DNA of 64,000 bases from contig NZ_CP077311.1 in the NCBI RefSeq assembly GCF_019048265.1, positions 1,094,501 to 1,158,500 of the forward strand, in the 5' to 3' direction. The notes beneath the pieces are model-generated. The model did not search any database. It was not told the origin of the DNA and worked only from the letters and a program-made list of their open reading frames with translations. This DNA is from Aeromonas sp. FDAARGOS 1405 (lineage in GTDB: Bacteria > Pseudomonadota > Gammaproteobacteria > Enterobacterales > Aeromonadaceae). Positions 1 to 12,117 of this stretch are shown here, piece after piece. The position numbers and the translations under genes were made by a program. Every line of letters starts with the position of its first letter. Position 1 is the first letter of the stretch.

Positions 1-838
<838 letters not shown>

Positions 839-971
839 GGGCTCTCCTTTGGGGTCGCCATTCTAAAGCAGCCGCCGCCCACAATAAACCTGCCATTGCG
901 ACTGTTAAGGAACTGTTGCAGACTGGCTGGAGTTTTTACTCGGCTTTGATGACAAGGATTGGGATCAGAGA

Positions 972-1436
972 ATGAAACAGATGCTCAAGAAGATGGCGCT
1001 CAGTGGCATTGCCAACCTGTTTGCCGAGAAGATGCCGTTCAACAAGCTGATCGGCATGCAGGTGACCCACTACGACTTCGACAAGGTGGAACTGCGCATC
1101 AAGATGGACGACAAGCTGATCGGCAACCCTTTCCACAACATCCTGCACGGCGGCGTCACCGCCACGCTGCTGGATGTGGCAGGCGGTATGATAGTCGCCG
1201 CCTCCTGCATCGACGAGCTGGAGGAGTTCTCCCCCAGCTATCTCAAGGAGCGCTTCGCCCGCCTAGGCACTATCGATCTGCGGGTGGATTACCTGCGCCC
1301 GGGACGCGGCAACGAGTTTATCGCCACCGCCCACATCATCCGGGCTGGCAGCAAGGTGGCCGTCGCCCGGATGGAGCTGCACAACGAAGAGGGCACCCAC
1401 ATCGCCTTCGGCACTGGTACCTATCTGGTGGGTTGA
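972..1436 (+). CDS. yigI: YigI-like acyl-CoA thioesterase (hotdog fold)
   Basis: The 154-residue protein belongs to the PaaI/YigI hotdog thioesterases. In E. coli YigI hydrolyses medium- and long-chain acyl-CoAs in the cytoplasm. The hallmark stretch HNILHGGVTATLLD lies near residues 55-68, followed by the hydrophobic helix of the hotdog fold, and a DYLRPGRG strand/turn is near residue 110. Length matches the family (about 155). It stands alone, divergent from recQ, which is also its E. coli neighbourhood. No clear terminator follows. Family assignment is firm; substrate is taken from the E. coli homologue. Confidence 0.85.
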   Translation: MKQMLKKMALSGIANLFAEKMPFNKLIGMQVTHYDFDKVELRIKMDDKLIGNPFHNILHGGVTATLLDVAGGMIVAASCIDELEEFSPSYLKERFARLGTIDLRVDYLRPGRGNEFIATAHIIRAGSKVAVARMELHNEEGTHIAFGTGTYLVG

Positions 1437-1560
1437 ACCAAGTTAGTGCATAAAAACCACGCGGCTAATCTACTTTTAATCATTAGATTCCTTACCCCCT
1501 CTGGCCGAACAAGGTCCATACTGATAGTCGGGATTGTGTGCAGAGGGAGGATTGCAGGCG

Positions 1561-2088
1561 ATGAGTGCGAAACTGGCCATCAAACCATCCAGAGCCTTGT
1601 TGACACAGCTCGAGTCCATGCTCGACGAGGTGCAGACACCCGAGTGTCGCCACTGGTTGGAACAGGAGCTTGAGGGGTATTCTCTCTCCTCACCCCTGCC
1701 TTGGTATCGCATCGTTCCCTGTCGGCAACGCGGTCACTTTCTGGATCTGAAAACGGGAAAATATTTGACCTGTCATATCAACAGTCAAACGCTATGCCAA
1801 CGCGATCTGGCCCAAATTCAGTTCATTTATGCCCGTGAACCCGCCGCCCACTATTTGCTGCAACGCAATTCCGGTATTGAACCCTGGCCAGAACAGCTGC
1901 TGGAAGATTATCAGGAGCAGTTGATCCCCGGCCATCTATGCCTGCAAGCCTGGCATGAGCCCGTTATTTCATTACGTGCACAACTGATGGAGGGAATAGA
2001 ACATTTCATTAGTGAGTACCCCAAGCACGCGGCCTTGCTGCCTCAACACAGTTTCAAGGCTTTGCGGCATCAGCACTGGCATATCTGA
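1561..2088 (+). CDS. Small AbiTii-like domain protein
   Basis: The product is a 175-residue soluble protein without signal peptide or membrane segment. The N-terminal half resembles the AbiTii domain seen in some abortive-infection-associated proteins: a helical start, then ECRHWLEQELEGY followed by LPWYR, a glycine-containing turn, and later GIEPWPEQLLEDYQEQ. I recognise the pattern by eye (a W/EL-GY/P-YR signature) and cannot confirm it without a profile search. ATG 1561 is preferred because AGGGAGG lies at 1544-1550; an upstream TTG in frame at 1534 is less likely. Its base composition is less GC-rich than its neighbours. It sits between yigI and tRNA-Pro. Function unknown; a defence role would be pure inference from the domain name. 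Confidence 0.6.
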   Translation: MSAKLAIKPSRALLTQLESMLDEVQTPECRHWLEQELEGYSLSSPLPWYRIVPCRQRGHFLDLKTGKYLTCHINSQTLCQRDLAQIQFIYAREPAAHYLLQRNSGIEPWPEQLLEDYQEQLIPGHLCLQAWHEPVISLRAQLMEGIEHFISEYPKHAALLPQHSFKALRHQHWHI

Positions 2089-2184
2089 GTAAGCGCCTGG
2101 CGCGCAAGGAGGGCACCATAGACAAGACCCATAGCGAGATTGCCACAATCTAGAGTGCCGGAGTCAGGATCAGACTCCACCGAT

Positions 2185-2208
2185 GGGCCACCGAGCGGTG
2201 GCCCTTTT
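2185..2208 (+). terminator. Rho-independent terminator after the AbiTii-like gene
   Basis: A GGGCCACC / GGTGGCCC stem with a short GAGC loop is followed by TTTT. It lies about 100 bases past the stop codon at 2088 and probably ends that transcript. Confidence 0.75.
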
Positions 2209-2312
2209 AATGTCTGTGGGCTTGCTTCGACCCTGCATACATCAAGTCAGATCACTTGGCCAGGTAACAGGTCAGCAGCTAATGAAAAACCGAGTAACTG
2301 GAAGGAAAATGC

Positions 2313-2341
2313 AAAAAGGCCGCTCTATTGAGCGGCCTTTT
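2313..2341. terminator. Bidirectional terminator next to tRNA-Pro
   Basis: The 11-bp stem AAAAGGCCGCT / AGCGGCCTTTT with a 6-base loop has a T tract on both strands. On the minus strand it lies just downstream of tRNA-Pro, so it probably ends the tRNA transcript. Confidence 0.8.
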
Positions 2342-2347
2342 CAAATT

Positions 2348-2424
<77 letters not shown>

Positions 2425-2579
2425 ATGTCTGCGGGACGGGAATTTACCGAAAGCCCAGACCTGACACAAGCCTTTTTTGCATTTTGCAGGAAAAAAAGTG
2501 CTGTTCGCTCAACTATTCAGCACTCTTTTCATCCGTTTACCGGGCTGCAGCCAGCTGGTGACATTCCGGTAACCGACTG

Positions 2580-3284
2580 TCAGGCCAGGCGCAGGGATGC
2601 CGGTCCCAGCAGACGGCGCTGCCAGTCAGCCACAGTGCCATGCTCCAGCCAGTCGGCTGCATGCTGGCGCCAGTTGGGGGAAAGGGCCGGATTCTCCAGC
2701 AACATCAGCAGATCCGCTTCATTGCGCACCTGATTGAATAGGATATCCGCCGTGCGCTTCACCGTCAGTTCGGGATAGGGTCTGTCTACCAGCTCCATGG
2801 CCGACTCCGGCGACACCCTCCCCTCCTCCAGCACCCGCAGCAGCCAGCCACAACGGCCATTCAGTTGCATCACCTGCGACATCTGGCCATAGCCAAAGCG
2901 CTGGTTGAGCTTGAAACAGGGGGATCTCGGCTGGCTGATCTGGATCAGCGCCTCGCCGAGTCGATAGACATCGCCAATGCAGGCTTGCACCTCGGTCAGC
3001 CCGAGACCGGAGAGGTTCTCGCCAAAGGCGGCAGGTTGCCAGGCTGTACGTGGCGCAGGCAAGCCCAGCGCGGTTTGCCAGGTCTGCCACCAGAGATAGT
3101 GATCGGCCGGATAGTAGTGGAGCGCCCGATCCGGGCCACCGTGGTGGCGCGTGTCACACTGCTCATCCCCTTCCAGACCGGCAAAGGTACAGCGAACTGG
3201 TGCAGAGATCGGTTGCTTGTGAATGGCGCTGGTGAGGCCGGGCACCAGCTCGGTGCCACGACCACTGAAAAAGGAGATCCGCAT
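2580..3284 (-). CDS. yiiM: MOSC-domain protein YiiM
   Basis: The 234-residue protein contains a MOSC (molybdenum cofactor sulfurase C-terminal) domain. E. coli YiiM has the same length and is implicated in detoxifying N-hydroxylated base analogues. Family hallmarks visible are GLEGDEQCDTRHHGGPDRALHYYP (split here as GLEGDEQ, then HHGGPDRALH near residues 52-60), GENLS near 90, and the conserved cysteine in QPRSPCFKL near residue 122. GGAGG directly abuts the ATG at 3290, so the second ATG at 3284 (6-base spacing) is the likelier start. It lies about 50 bases downstream of potI on the same strand with no terminator between them, so it may be the last gene of the polyamine operon. Confidence 0.88.
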   Translation of the reverse strand: MRISFFSGRGTELVPGLTSAIHKQPISAPVRCTFAGLEGDEQCDTRHHGGPDRALHYYPADHYLWWQTWQTALGLPAPRTAWQPAAFGENLSGLGLTEVQACIGDVYRLGEALIQISQPRSPCFKLNQRFGYGQMSQVMQLNGRCGWLLRVLEEGRVSPESAMELVDRPYPELTVKRTADILFNQVRNEADLLMLLENPALSPNWRQHAADWLEHGTVADWQRRLLGPASLRLA

Positions 3285-3333
3285 ACTCATCCTCCGGATT
3301 GACGAGAGTAGGCGGATCTTATCATCTGACGAG

Positions 3334-4179
3334 TCAGGCGACTGCCTGCATCTGGTTGCTCATGGCGATCTCGGCGCGACGGCGCTTCTCCGCCTTGGCC
3401 ATCAGATACCAGCTGCCGAAGGTAAAGAGCGATACCGACAGCAGGATCAGGCTGGCTACCGCGTTGATCTCGGGTTTCACCCCGAGCCGTACCGCCGAGA
3501 AGACCTCCATCGGCAAGGTAGTGGAGCCCGGGCCGGAGACGAAGCTCGCCAGCACCAGATCATCCAGCGACAGGGCGAACGACATCATGCCGCCTGCTGC
3601 CAGCGAGGGGGCGATCATCGGGATGGTGATCAGGAAGAACACCTTCCACGGCTTGGCGCCAAGATCCATGGCCGCCTCCTCTATGGAGAGATCCAGCTCC
3701 CGCAACCGCGCCGACACAACGATGGCTACGTAGGCGGTACAGAAGGTAGTGTGCGCGATCCAGATGGTCAACATGCCCCGCTCGGCGGGCCATCCCACCA
3801 GCTGGGCCATCGCCACGAACAGCAGCAGCAGCGACAGACCGGTGATCACCTCGGGCATCACCAGCGGTGCCGTCACCATGCCACCGAACAGGGTGCGACC
3901 ACGGAAGTGGGGAATTCGGGTCAGCACGAATGCCGCCACCGTCCCCAGCGCCACCGCGGCGATCGCGGTGTAAAAAGCGATCTCCAGCGAGCGGAACACG
4001 GATCCAATCAGCTGCTTGTTGTCGAGCAGGCCGAAGTACCACTTGAGTGACCATCCGCCCCACACCGTCACCAGCTTGGAGGCGTTGAAGGAGTAGATCA
4101 CCATGATGATCATGGGCAGGTAGATAAACAGCAGCCCAAGCCAGAGCATCAGCTTGGCAAAACCGAAACGTCTCATCAT
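3334..4179 (-). CDS. potI: Polyamine ABC transporter permease (PotI/SpuH-like)
   Basis: The 281-residue inner-membrane protein has about six predicted membrane helices (first at residues 12-30) and the permease EAA-type loop near EEAAMDLGAKPWKVFFLITIP, which contacts the ATPase. It is a BPD_transp_1 permease of the putrescine/spermidine uptake system. It overlaps potH by four bases (ATGA), which indicates translational coupling. In Pseudomonas terms it corresponds to the last permease of the spuDEFGH cluster. Substrate class is inferred from the neighbouring binding proteins. Confidence 0.92.
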   Translation of the reverse strand: MMRRFGFAKLMLWLGLLFIYLPMIIMVIYSFNASKLVTVWGGWSLKWYFGLLDNKQLIGSVFRSLEIAFYTAIAAVALGTVAAFVLTRIPHFRGRTLFGGMVTAPLVMPEVITGLSLLLLFVAMAQLVGWPAERGMLTIWIAHTTFCTAYVAIVVSARLRELDLSIEEAAMDLGAKPWKVFFLITIPMIAPSLAAGGMMSFALSLDDLVLASFVSGPGSTTLPMEVFSAVRLGVKPEINAVASLILLSVSLFTFGSWYLMAKAEKRRRAEIAMSNQMQAVA

Positions 4180-5081
4180 GCCTTGCCCTCCAGCTCTTTG
4201 GCCTGGTTACGGTTGAAGAGGATGATCGGAATGATCAGCACCGCCAGCATCACCACCGCCAGTGCAGAGGCGACCGGCCAGTCGCGGTTGTTGAAGAACT
4301 CCTGCCATAGCACCTTACCGATCATCAGGGTCTCCGGGCCACCCAGCATTTCCGGAATAACGAACTCCCCCACCACCGGAATAAACACCAGCATGCAGCC
4401 GGCGATAATGCCGTTTTTGGAGAGCGGCACAGTGATCTGCCAGAAACGGGTCAGGTTGCGGGCCCCTAGGTCGGAGGCCGCCTCCAGCAGGCTCTGATCG
4501 TGTTTGACCAGATTGGCGTAAAGCGGCAGCACCATGAAGGGCAGATAGGAGTAAACGATGCCGATATAGACCGCTAGGTTGGTATTGAGGATCTGCAGCG
4601 GTTCGTCAATCAGCCCGATCCCCAGCAAGACGCTGTTGAGCAGGCCGTTGTTACTGAGGATCCCCATCCACGCATAGACCCGGATCAGAATGGCGGTCCA
4701 GGTCGGCATCATGATCAGCAACAGCAGAACGGTCTGGGTCTCCTTGTTGGCCCGAGCGATGGAGTAGGCCATCGGATAGCCAATCAACAGGCAGAGCAGG
4801 GTGCTGACGAAGGCCATCTTGAGGGAGCCCAGATAGGCTGCGATATAGAGCTCATCCTCCTGCAGCAGCAGGTAGTTCCCCATATTGAGCAGGATGGTGA
4901 GCTGATTGTCGGCCCAGCTCACCACGTCGGTGTAGGGCGGGATCGCCACATCCGCTTCCGCAAAACTGATTTTTACCACTATGACAAAGGGCAGCAGGAA
5001 GAAGAGGAACAGCCAGAAGAAGGGGATGCCGATCACCAGCCGGCGCCCTCCGCCCCGCTTCAGTCGTTGCAAGATCTTCAT
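4176..5081 (-). CDS. potH: Polyamine ABC transporter permease (PotH/SpuG-like)
   Basis: This is the 301-residue partner permease of PotI. The N terminus is basic (MKILQRLKRGGGRRL), followed by a first membrane helix near residues 17-37, a periplasmic segment, and five further helices. The EAA-like loop LLEAASDLGARNLTRFWQITVPLSK lies around residues 200-224 (given here only as a landmark ending in TVPLSK). Both ends overlap neighbours by the four-base ATGA arrangement, so potG-potH-potI are one translational unit. Confidence 0.92.
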   Translation of the reverse strand: MKILQRLKRGGGRRLVIGIPFFWLFLFFLLPFVIVVKISFAEADVAIPPYTDVVSWADNQLTILLNMGNYLLLQEDELYIAAYLGSLKMAFVSTLLCLLIGYPMAYSIARANKETQTVLLLLIMMPTWTAILIRVYAWMGILSNNGLLNSVLLGIGLIDEPLQILNTNLAVYIGIVYSYLPFMVLPLYANLVKHDQSLLEAASDLGARNLTRFWQITVPLSKNGIIAGCMLVFIPVVGEFVIPEMLGGPETLMIGKVLWQEFFNNRDWPVASALAVVMLAVLIIPIILFNRNQAKELEGKA

Positions 5082-6232
5082 GATTGCAGCACCACGCCGC
5101 TGTCATCTTCCCAGTAGAGGAACACCTGGTCATCCCAGGTTGGCCGCTTGCCGTGGCGTTCGGCATTGGCGATGAAAGCCTGAACGATTTTGCCCGAGGG
5201 CAGCTGGATGTGGTACACCGAGTGTCCGCCCAGATAAGCGATGTCATAGACCTCGCCCTTGGTCCAGTTGAAGTCCGGATGCTCGATTTCGGCCGGCTTT
5301 TGCAGGCTCATCAGCAGCTTCTCCGGCCGCAGGGCGTAGGTCACCTTCTTGTTCTCGGCACGGGAGCTGATCCCGTGGCCCACATAGATGGGCTGCTCCA
5401 GATCGGCACAGGCGATGATGGCGTGGTCCTGCTCATCCTCCACCAGCAGGCCGTCGAACAGGTTGACGTTGCCGATGAACTCGCACACCAGCCGACTGGC
5501 CGGGGTTTCGTAGATATCCATCGGGCTACCGATCTGCTCGATACAACCGTGATGCATGATGGCGATCCGCTCCGCCATGGTCATGGCCTCTTCTTGATCG
5601 TGGGTCACCATGACACAGGTAACCCCGACCCGCTCGATGATCTCCACCAGCTCCAGCTGCATCTTGGAGCGCAGCTTCTTGTCGAGCGCCCCCATCGGCT
5701 CATCAAGCAGCAGCAACTTGGGACGTTTCGCCAGCGAACGGGCCAGCGCTACCCGCTGGCGCTGGCCACCGGAGAGCTGGTGAGGCTTGCGACGGGCATA
5801 CTGGGTCATCTGTACCAGCTTGAGCATCTCTTCGACACGGGCGTCGATCTCGGCCTTGGGCAGGCCATCCTGCTTGAGACCGAAAGCAATATTCTGTGCC
5901 ACCGTCATATGGGGAAACAGGGCGTAGGACTGGAACATCATGTTGATGGGGCGTTCATAGGGGGGCATATCGGTGATATCCACCCCGTCGAGGAACAGAC
6001 GCCCTTCGGTCGGGCGCTCGAACCCTGCCAGCATCCGCAGCAAGGTCGATTTACCGGAACCGGATCCTCCCAGCAGGGCGAAGATCTCCCCCTTGTGAAT
6101 ATTCAGGGAAACATTATCGACCGCCAGGGTTTCATCGAACTGCTTGCTAACCCTGTCTATTTTTACCAGCACTTCTTTGCGTTGCTGGCTGCCCTCAAGG
6201 GCTTTCTTGTAGGCACTGGAGGCTATCGCCAT
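5078..6232 (-). CDS. potG: Polyamine ABC transporter ATP-binding protein (PotG/SpuF-like)
   Basis: The 384-residue ATPase powers putrescine/spermidine import. Walker A GGSGSGKST, Q-loop MMFQSYALFPHMTV, signature LSGGQRQRVALARS, Walker B LLLLDEPMGALD and the switch histidine (VTHDQEEA) are all present. A C-terminal TOBE-type beta domain follows residue ~300. ATG 6232 is chosen because GGGAG lies 7 bases upstream; an earlier in-frame TTG at 6238 is unlikely. It follows spuE by 78 bases and is coupled to potH by ATGA. Confidence 0.93.
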   Translation of the reverse strand: MAIASSAYKKALEGSQQRKEVLVKIDRVSKQFDETLAVDNVSLNIHKGEIFALLGGSGSGKSTLLRMLAGFERPTEGRLFLDGVDITDMPPYERPINMMFQSYALFPHMTVAQNIAFGLKQDGLPKAEIDARVEEMLKLVQMTQYARRKPHQLSGGQRQRVALARSLAKRPKLLLLDEPMGALDKKLRSKMQLELVEIIERVGVTCVMVTHDQEEAMTMAERIAIMHHGCIEQIGSPMDIYETPASRLVCEFIGNVNLFDGLLVEDEQDHAIIACADLEQPIYVGHGISSRAENKKVTYALRPEKLLMSLQKPAEIEHPDFNWTKGEVYDIAYLGGHSVYHIQLPSGKIVQAFIANAERHGKRPTWDDQVFLYWEDDSGVVLQS

Positions 6233-6310
6233 TACCAAACTCCCTAACGTGATACTGGCCTCACGGCCAATCCATAAAAGCGATTTGGCGCCCCAGAGCG
6301 GGCACCAAGG

Positions 6311-8620
<2,310 letters not shown>

Positions 8621-8662
8621 CTAAGCAAATTGTATGCGCATGCCAACCTGCCCGGCCGCACC

Positions 8663-10024
8663 TCAACCCTTCAGCTTGGCGGCTGTCAGATCCAGACTGA
8701 GCCTGGCTAGCTTGACCAATTCATCAACCTGTTCCTCGGTGATCACCAAGGGGGGCGATATGATCATGGTATCGCCTACCGCCCTCATCACCAAGCCATT
8801 GTTAAAACAGAATTCCCGGCAAGTCATCCCGGCATTGGCATGGGCCGGGAAACGCCGGTTGGTCTGCTTGTCCTGGACGATTTCCAGGGCTGCGACCAGC
8901 CCGCGGCCACGGGTTTCACCCACCAGCGGGTGGTCAGCCAGCTCTGCCCAGCGGCGCTGCAAATAGGGGCCGATGGTATCATGCACTCGCTTAACTATGC
9001 TCTCCTTTTGCATAAGCTGGATATTGGCCACCGCCACCGCGCAAGAGACCGGATGGCCCGAGTAGGTGAAGCCGTGGTTGAACTCGCCCCCCTCTTCCAC
9101 CAGCCCCTTGGCAACCCGGTCACTCACCATCACAGCGCCGAGCGGCAGATAACCGGAGGTAATCCCCTTGGCCAGACACATCAGATCCGGCTTGATGCCA
9201 AACCCTTCGCTGGCAAACCAGTGGCCGGTACGGCCAAAGCCGCAGATCACCTCGTCGGCTATCAGCAAAATGCCGTAGTGATCGCAGATGCGCTGGATCT
9301 CCGGCCAGTAGCTGTCAGGCGGAATGATGACACCGCCCGCCCCCTGGATCGGCTCGCCGATAAAGGCGGCCACCTTCTCCACCCCCAGCTCCAGAATCTT
9401 CTGCTCCAGCTGACGGGCCCGCTCCAGCCCGAACTCGTGGGCACTCATCCCCTGCCCCTCACCGAAGTGATAAGGCTGGTCGATGTGCACTATGCCGGGA
9501 ATGGGCAGACCACCCTGGGCATGCATCCCTTTCATGCCACCCAGACTCGCCCCCGCCACGGTGGAGCCGTGATAGGCGTTGTGGCGGCTGATGATCACCT
9601 GTTTTTCCGGTTGCCCCTTGCTGGCCCAGTAGTGGCGCACCATCCGCAGCACGGTGTCGTTGCACTCGGAGCCGGAGCCGGTAAAGAAGACATGGTTGAG
9701 ATGGGATGGCGTCACTTCGGCCAGCAAGGTGGCCAGCTCGATCACCGGCGGGTGCGCGGTCTGGAAGAAGAGGTTGTAGTAGGGCAACTGCTGCATCTGA
9801 CGGGTGGCAGCATCCACCAGCTCCTGCCGACCATAGCCCATATTGACGCACCAAAGCCCCGCCATGCCGTCCAGAATGCGCTTGCCTTCGGAGTCTTCCA
9901 GATAGACGCCACTGGCTTTGGTGATGATACGGCTGCCCTTCTTGTTCAGAGCCTGAAAGTCGGTAAAGGGGTGCAGGTGGTGGCTGGCATCCTGCTGCTG
10001 CCACTCACGGGTAGTCTGTTGCAT
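8663..10024 (-). CDS. spuC: Polyamine aminotransferase (SpuC-like, class III PLP enzyme)
   Basis: The 453-residue class III aminotransferase probably transfers the amino group of putrescine (and related diamines) to pyruvate, giving 4-aminobutanal and alanine, as SpuC does in Pseudomonas. The PLP-phosphate region SGSECNDTVLRM, the aspartate in LLIADEVICGFGRTG, the Schiff-base lysine in LMCLAKGITSGYLPLGA and the threonine in GFTYSGHPV are present. GAGGAG lies just before the ATG. Class III enzymes are hard to separate by sequence; an omega-amino acid:pyruvate transaminase is the alternative, but the polyamine context favours SpuC. Confidence 0.85.
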   Translation of the reverse strand: MQQTTREWQQQDASHHLHPFTDFQALNKKGSRIITKASGVYLEDSEGKRILDGMAGLWCVNMGYGRQELVDAATRQMQQLPYYNLFFQTAHPPVIELATLLAEVTPSHLNHVFFTGSGSECNDTVLRMVRHYWASKGQPEKQVIISRHNAYHGSTVAGASLGGMKGMHAQGGLPIPGIVHIDQPYHFGEGQGMSAHEFGLERARQLEQKILELGVEKVAAFIGEPIQGAGGVIIPPDSYWPEIQRICDHYGILLIADEVICGFGRTGHWFASEGFGIKPDLMCLAKGITSGYLPLGAVMVSDRVAKGLVEEGGEFNHGFTYSGHPVSCAVAVANIQLMQKESIVKRVHDTIGPYLQRRWAELADHPLVGETRGRGLVAALEIVQDKQTNRRFPAHANAGMTCREFCFNNGLVMRAVGDTMIISPPLVITEEQVDELVKLARLSLDLTAAKLKG

Positions 10025-10263
10025 TGTTAGCTCCTCGGTTCCTTCGATTTAGCTGGTTCTGTTCGTCAATCATCAGGAGGGCTGCCACTCCCGCAATCAC
10101 TGCCACTTTCGCGTGGACTGCGGCACGGCCTGCTCCTCACATCCTTCAATTCGAGCCAAAAACTGTTATCAACCATGCAACCAGAGCGGTGGCGAGCCAA
10201 CTTCCGCTCACAACCATCCGCAGGCGGAGGCACTCCTCCATCCCGTATTACCGGTTACAGGCA

Positions 10264-10284
10264 GGGGAGGCAGCCTGCCTCCCC
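10264..10284 (-). other. Hairpin in the gap between the ligase gene and spuC
   Basis: The 294-base gap (10025-10318) holds a near-perfect palindrome GGGGAGGCA / TGCCTCCCC with a 3-base loop, 34 bases past the ligase stop codon. No T tract follows, so termination is uncertain. I found no convincing open frame or promoter in the rest of the gap, although its length leaves room for a separate spuC promoter. Confidence 0.4.
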
Positions 10285-10318
10285 GATTCGGACGATGCGT
10301 GGCCGGCACGCATCCGGG

Positions 10319-11677
10319 TCAGACGTTCAGCAGCAGGAACTCTCGCTCCCAGCGGCTGATCACCCCGAAGTAGGTCTCGTACTCTTTGCGTTTGACCGCG
10401 ACAAAGGCGCGTGTGAAACGCTCCCCCAACATCTCCTTGATCGGCTCGCACTGTTCGAGATGGCTGAGCGCCTCCTCCAGCGAGCGGGGCAGACTGTAGG
10501 GCAGGTCGTAGGCGCTGGATTTCATCTCCTGCATGGGCTCCAGCTTCTCCATCATGCCGAGATAGCCGCACGCCAGGGTGGCGGCCAGCGCCAGATAGGG
10601 GTTGGCATCGGCACCGGCGAAGCGGTTCTCCACCCGGCGGGCACTGGGGTCGGAGAAGGGTACCCGCAGACCACAGGTGCGGTTCTCGACACCCCACTGG
10701 ACGTTGCGTGGCGCGCTCTCACCGAAGGTGAGGCGGCGGTAGGAGTTGACGTTGGGAGCCAGCAGGGCTGTCACCGCCGGGGTGTACTTCTGCAGACCTG
10801 CGATGAAATGCATGAAGAGTTCGGAGTTGCCGCCATCCGGGGTACCGAACAGATTTCGACCGTTCATATCCTCCAGACTCTGGTGGATGTGCATGGCGGA
10901 GCCCGGCTCGTTGCTCATCGGCTTGGCCATAAAGGTGGCGTAGATGCCGTGGCGATGGGCCGCCTCACGCATGGTGCGCTTGAAAAGGAACACCTGATCC
11001 GCCAGATCGATGGCATCCCCGTGCAGGAAGTTGATCTCCATCTGGGCAGCACCGGACTCGTGGATCAGGGTATCCACCTCCAGCTCCTGCGCTTCGCAGT
11101 AGTCATACATGTCTTCGAAGATGGGATCGAACTCGTTGACCGCATCGATACTGAAGGACTGGCGAGCGGTCTCCGGACGGCCGTTGCGCCCTACCGGCGG
11201 CATCAGTGGATAGTCGGGGTCTTCGTTGCGGGTGACCAGATAGAACTCCAGCTCGGGCGCCACCACCGGCTTCCAGCCCTGAGCCTCGTAAAATGACAGA
11301 ACCCGACGCAGTACGGAGCGAGGTGCAATGTCGATCAGCTTGCCGTTGACGTCGTAACAGTCATGGATAACCTGAGCGGTAGGTTCCAGCGCCCAAGGGA
11401 CGAAACGGATGGTGTTGGGGTCAGGATAGAGCTGCATGTCCCGCTCCAGCGGATCGATCATGCTGTCGTCATCCGGATATTCGCCGGTCACTGTCTGGGT
11501 GAAGATCACCTCGGGCAGACGCATGCCCCCTTCTCGCAAAAACTTGTTGGCTGGGATGATCTTGCCCCGGGCGTTGCCGGTGAAATCAGGGAAGAGACAC
11601 TCCACTTCCGTGATGCGATTGCTCTCCATCCAGCCCTTGATACTGTCCATGTTAAACCCCGACTCTACGGTTGCCAT
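10319..11677 (-). CDS. Glutamine-synthetase-family gamma-glutamylpolyamine ligase (SpuI/SpuB/PuuA-like)
   Basis: The 452-residue protein has the glutamine synthetase fold: a beta-grasp N domain containing LFPDFTGNARGK, then catalytic motifs ELEFYLV, SGAAQMEINF, the H-containing MHIHQSL, NVNSYRRL, ENRTCGLRVP and ENRFAGADANPYLAL. The regulatory adenylylation tyrosine region of GlnA is not apparent. In this genomic setting it most likely ligates glutamate to putrescine or another polyamine as the first catabolic step. Starts at 11677 (ATG) and 11650 (ATG, with GGGG 6 bases upstream) are both possible. It is the first gene of the polyamine locus. The exact orthologue (SpuI, SpuB or PuuA) is unresolved. 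Confidence 0.8.
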   Translation of the reverse strand: MATVESGFNMDSIKGWMESNRITEVECLFPDFTGNARGKIIPANKFLREGGMRLPEVIFTQTVTGEYPDDDSMIDPLERDMQLYPDPNTIRFVPWALEPTAQVIHDCYDVNGKLIDIAPRSVLRRVLSFYEAQGWKPVVAPELEFYLVTRNEDPDYPLMPPVGRNGRPETARQSFSIDAVNEFDPIFEDMYDYCEAQELEVDTLIHESGAAQMEINFLHGDAIDLADQVFLFKRTMREAAHRHGIYATFMAKPMSNEPGSAMHIHQSLEDMNGRNLFGTPDGGNSELFMHFIAGLQKYTPAVTALLAPNVNSYRRLTFGESAPRNVQWGVENRTCGLRVPFSDPSARRVENRFAGADANPYLALAATLACGYLGMMEKLEPMQEMKSSAYDLPYSLPRSLEEALSHLEQCEPIKEMLGERFTRAFVAVKRKEYETYFGVISRWEREFLLLNV

Positions 11678-11726
11678 TGGCAAGGGTGTCTAATATATGG
11701 AACACCCTTGTTATCAAATTGTAATC

Positions 11727-11776
11727 AACACCACCATAAAAGCCCGCTATCAGGGGTAATGTCAAGCAGTGGTGTT
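11727..11776 (-). promoter_or_regulatory. Putative sigma-70 promoter of the polyamine locus bracketed by an inverted repeat
   Basis: On the minus strand TTGACA (11760-11765) and TTTTAT (11736-11741) are spaced by 18 bases. A perfect 8-bp inverted repeat, AACACCAC at 11727-11734 and GTGGTGTT at 11769-11776, brackets both elements with centres 42 bp apart, about four helical turns. This layout suits a repressor that binds or loops across the promoter. The regulator is not known and not evident in the window. Confidence 0.5.
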
Positions 11777-11997
11777 TAAAAAACTATAAATAACGGCGCA
11801 TATAATGACCAAGTCGGCACCAAATACTAAACACTCGTGGTCTCGCCTCTCCCCAGTGCAAAGCCGGTGCCAACCGGCCAAATCCAGATGTCAGATCCCG
11901 TCAGATCAGCCGCTAAAGGGGCCATTTTTTTGCAAAGGCGCACAATCCCTGTCCTATTTGCTTTGCTTGGCTGCTTTTTTTTGGTACAAGGCCCGCC

Positions 11998-12036
11998 CTG
12001 ATTTGCACTCTCTTGCATGAAAACGGTGCAAATCAG
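11998..12036 (+). promoter_or_regulatory. Perfect 11-bp inverted repeat upstream of the dksA paralogue
   Basis: CTGATTTGCAC (11998-12008) and GTGCAAATCAG (12026-12036) are perfect inverted copies separated by 17 bases. They lie about 80 bases before the dksA-like start codon. No T tract follows, so this looks more like an operator or 5'-leader hairpin than a terminator. Confidence 0.5.
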
Positions 12037-12117
12037 ACGAGAAGGGCTTGGTCTGCAGGCAGACAGCCCCCATAAACAGGGATAATTGGGTTAGTAAACT
12101 GACTGGTAGTAAATCGT

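Larger units (their letters stand above)
11684..12117. other. Divergent intergenic region between the polyamine locus and the dksA paralogue
   Basis: This 434-base gene-free stretch holds the leftward promoter of the polyamine locus near 11736-11765 with flanking inverted repeats, a second perfect inverted repeat at 11998-12036, and T runs at 11927-11933 and near 11976 that lack convincing stems. A possible rightward -10 (GATAAT) lies at 12081-12086 without a good -35. I see no RNA gene. Confidence 0.6.
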
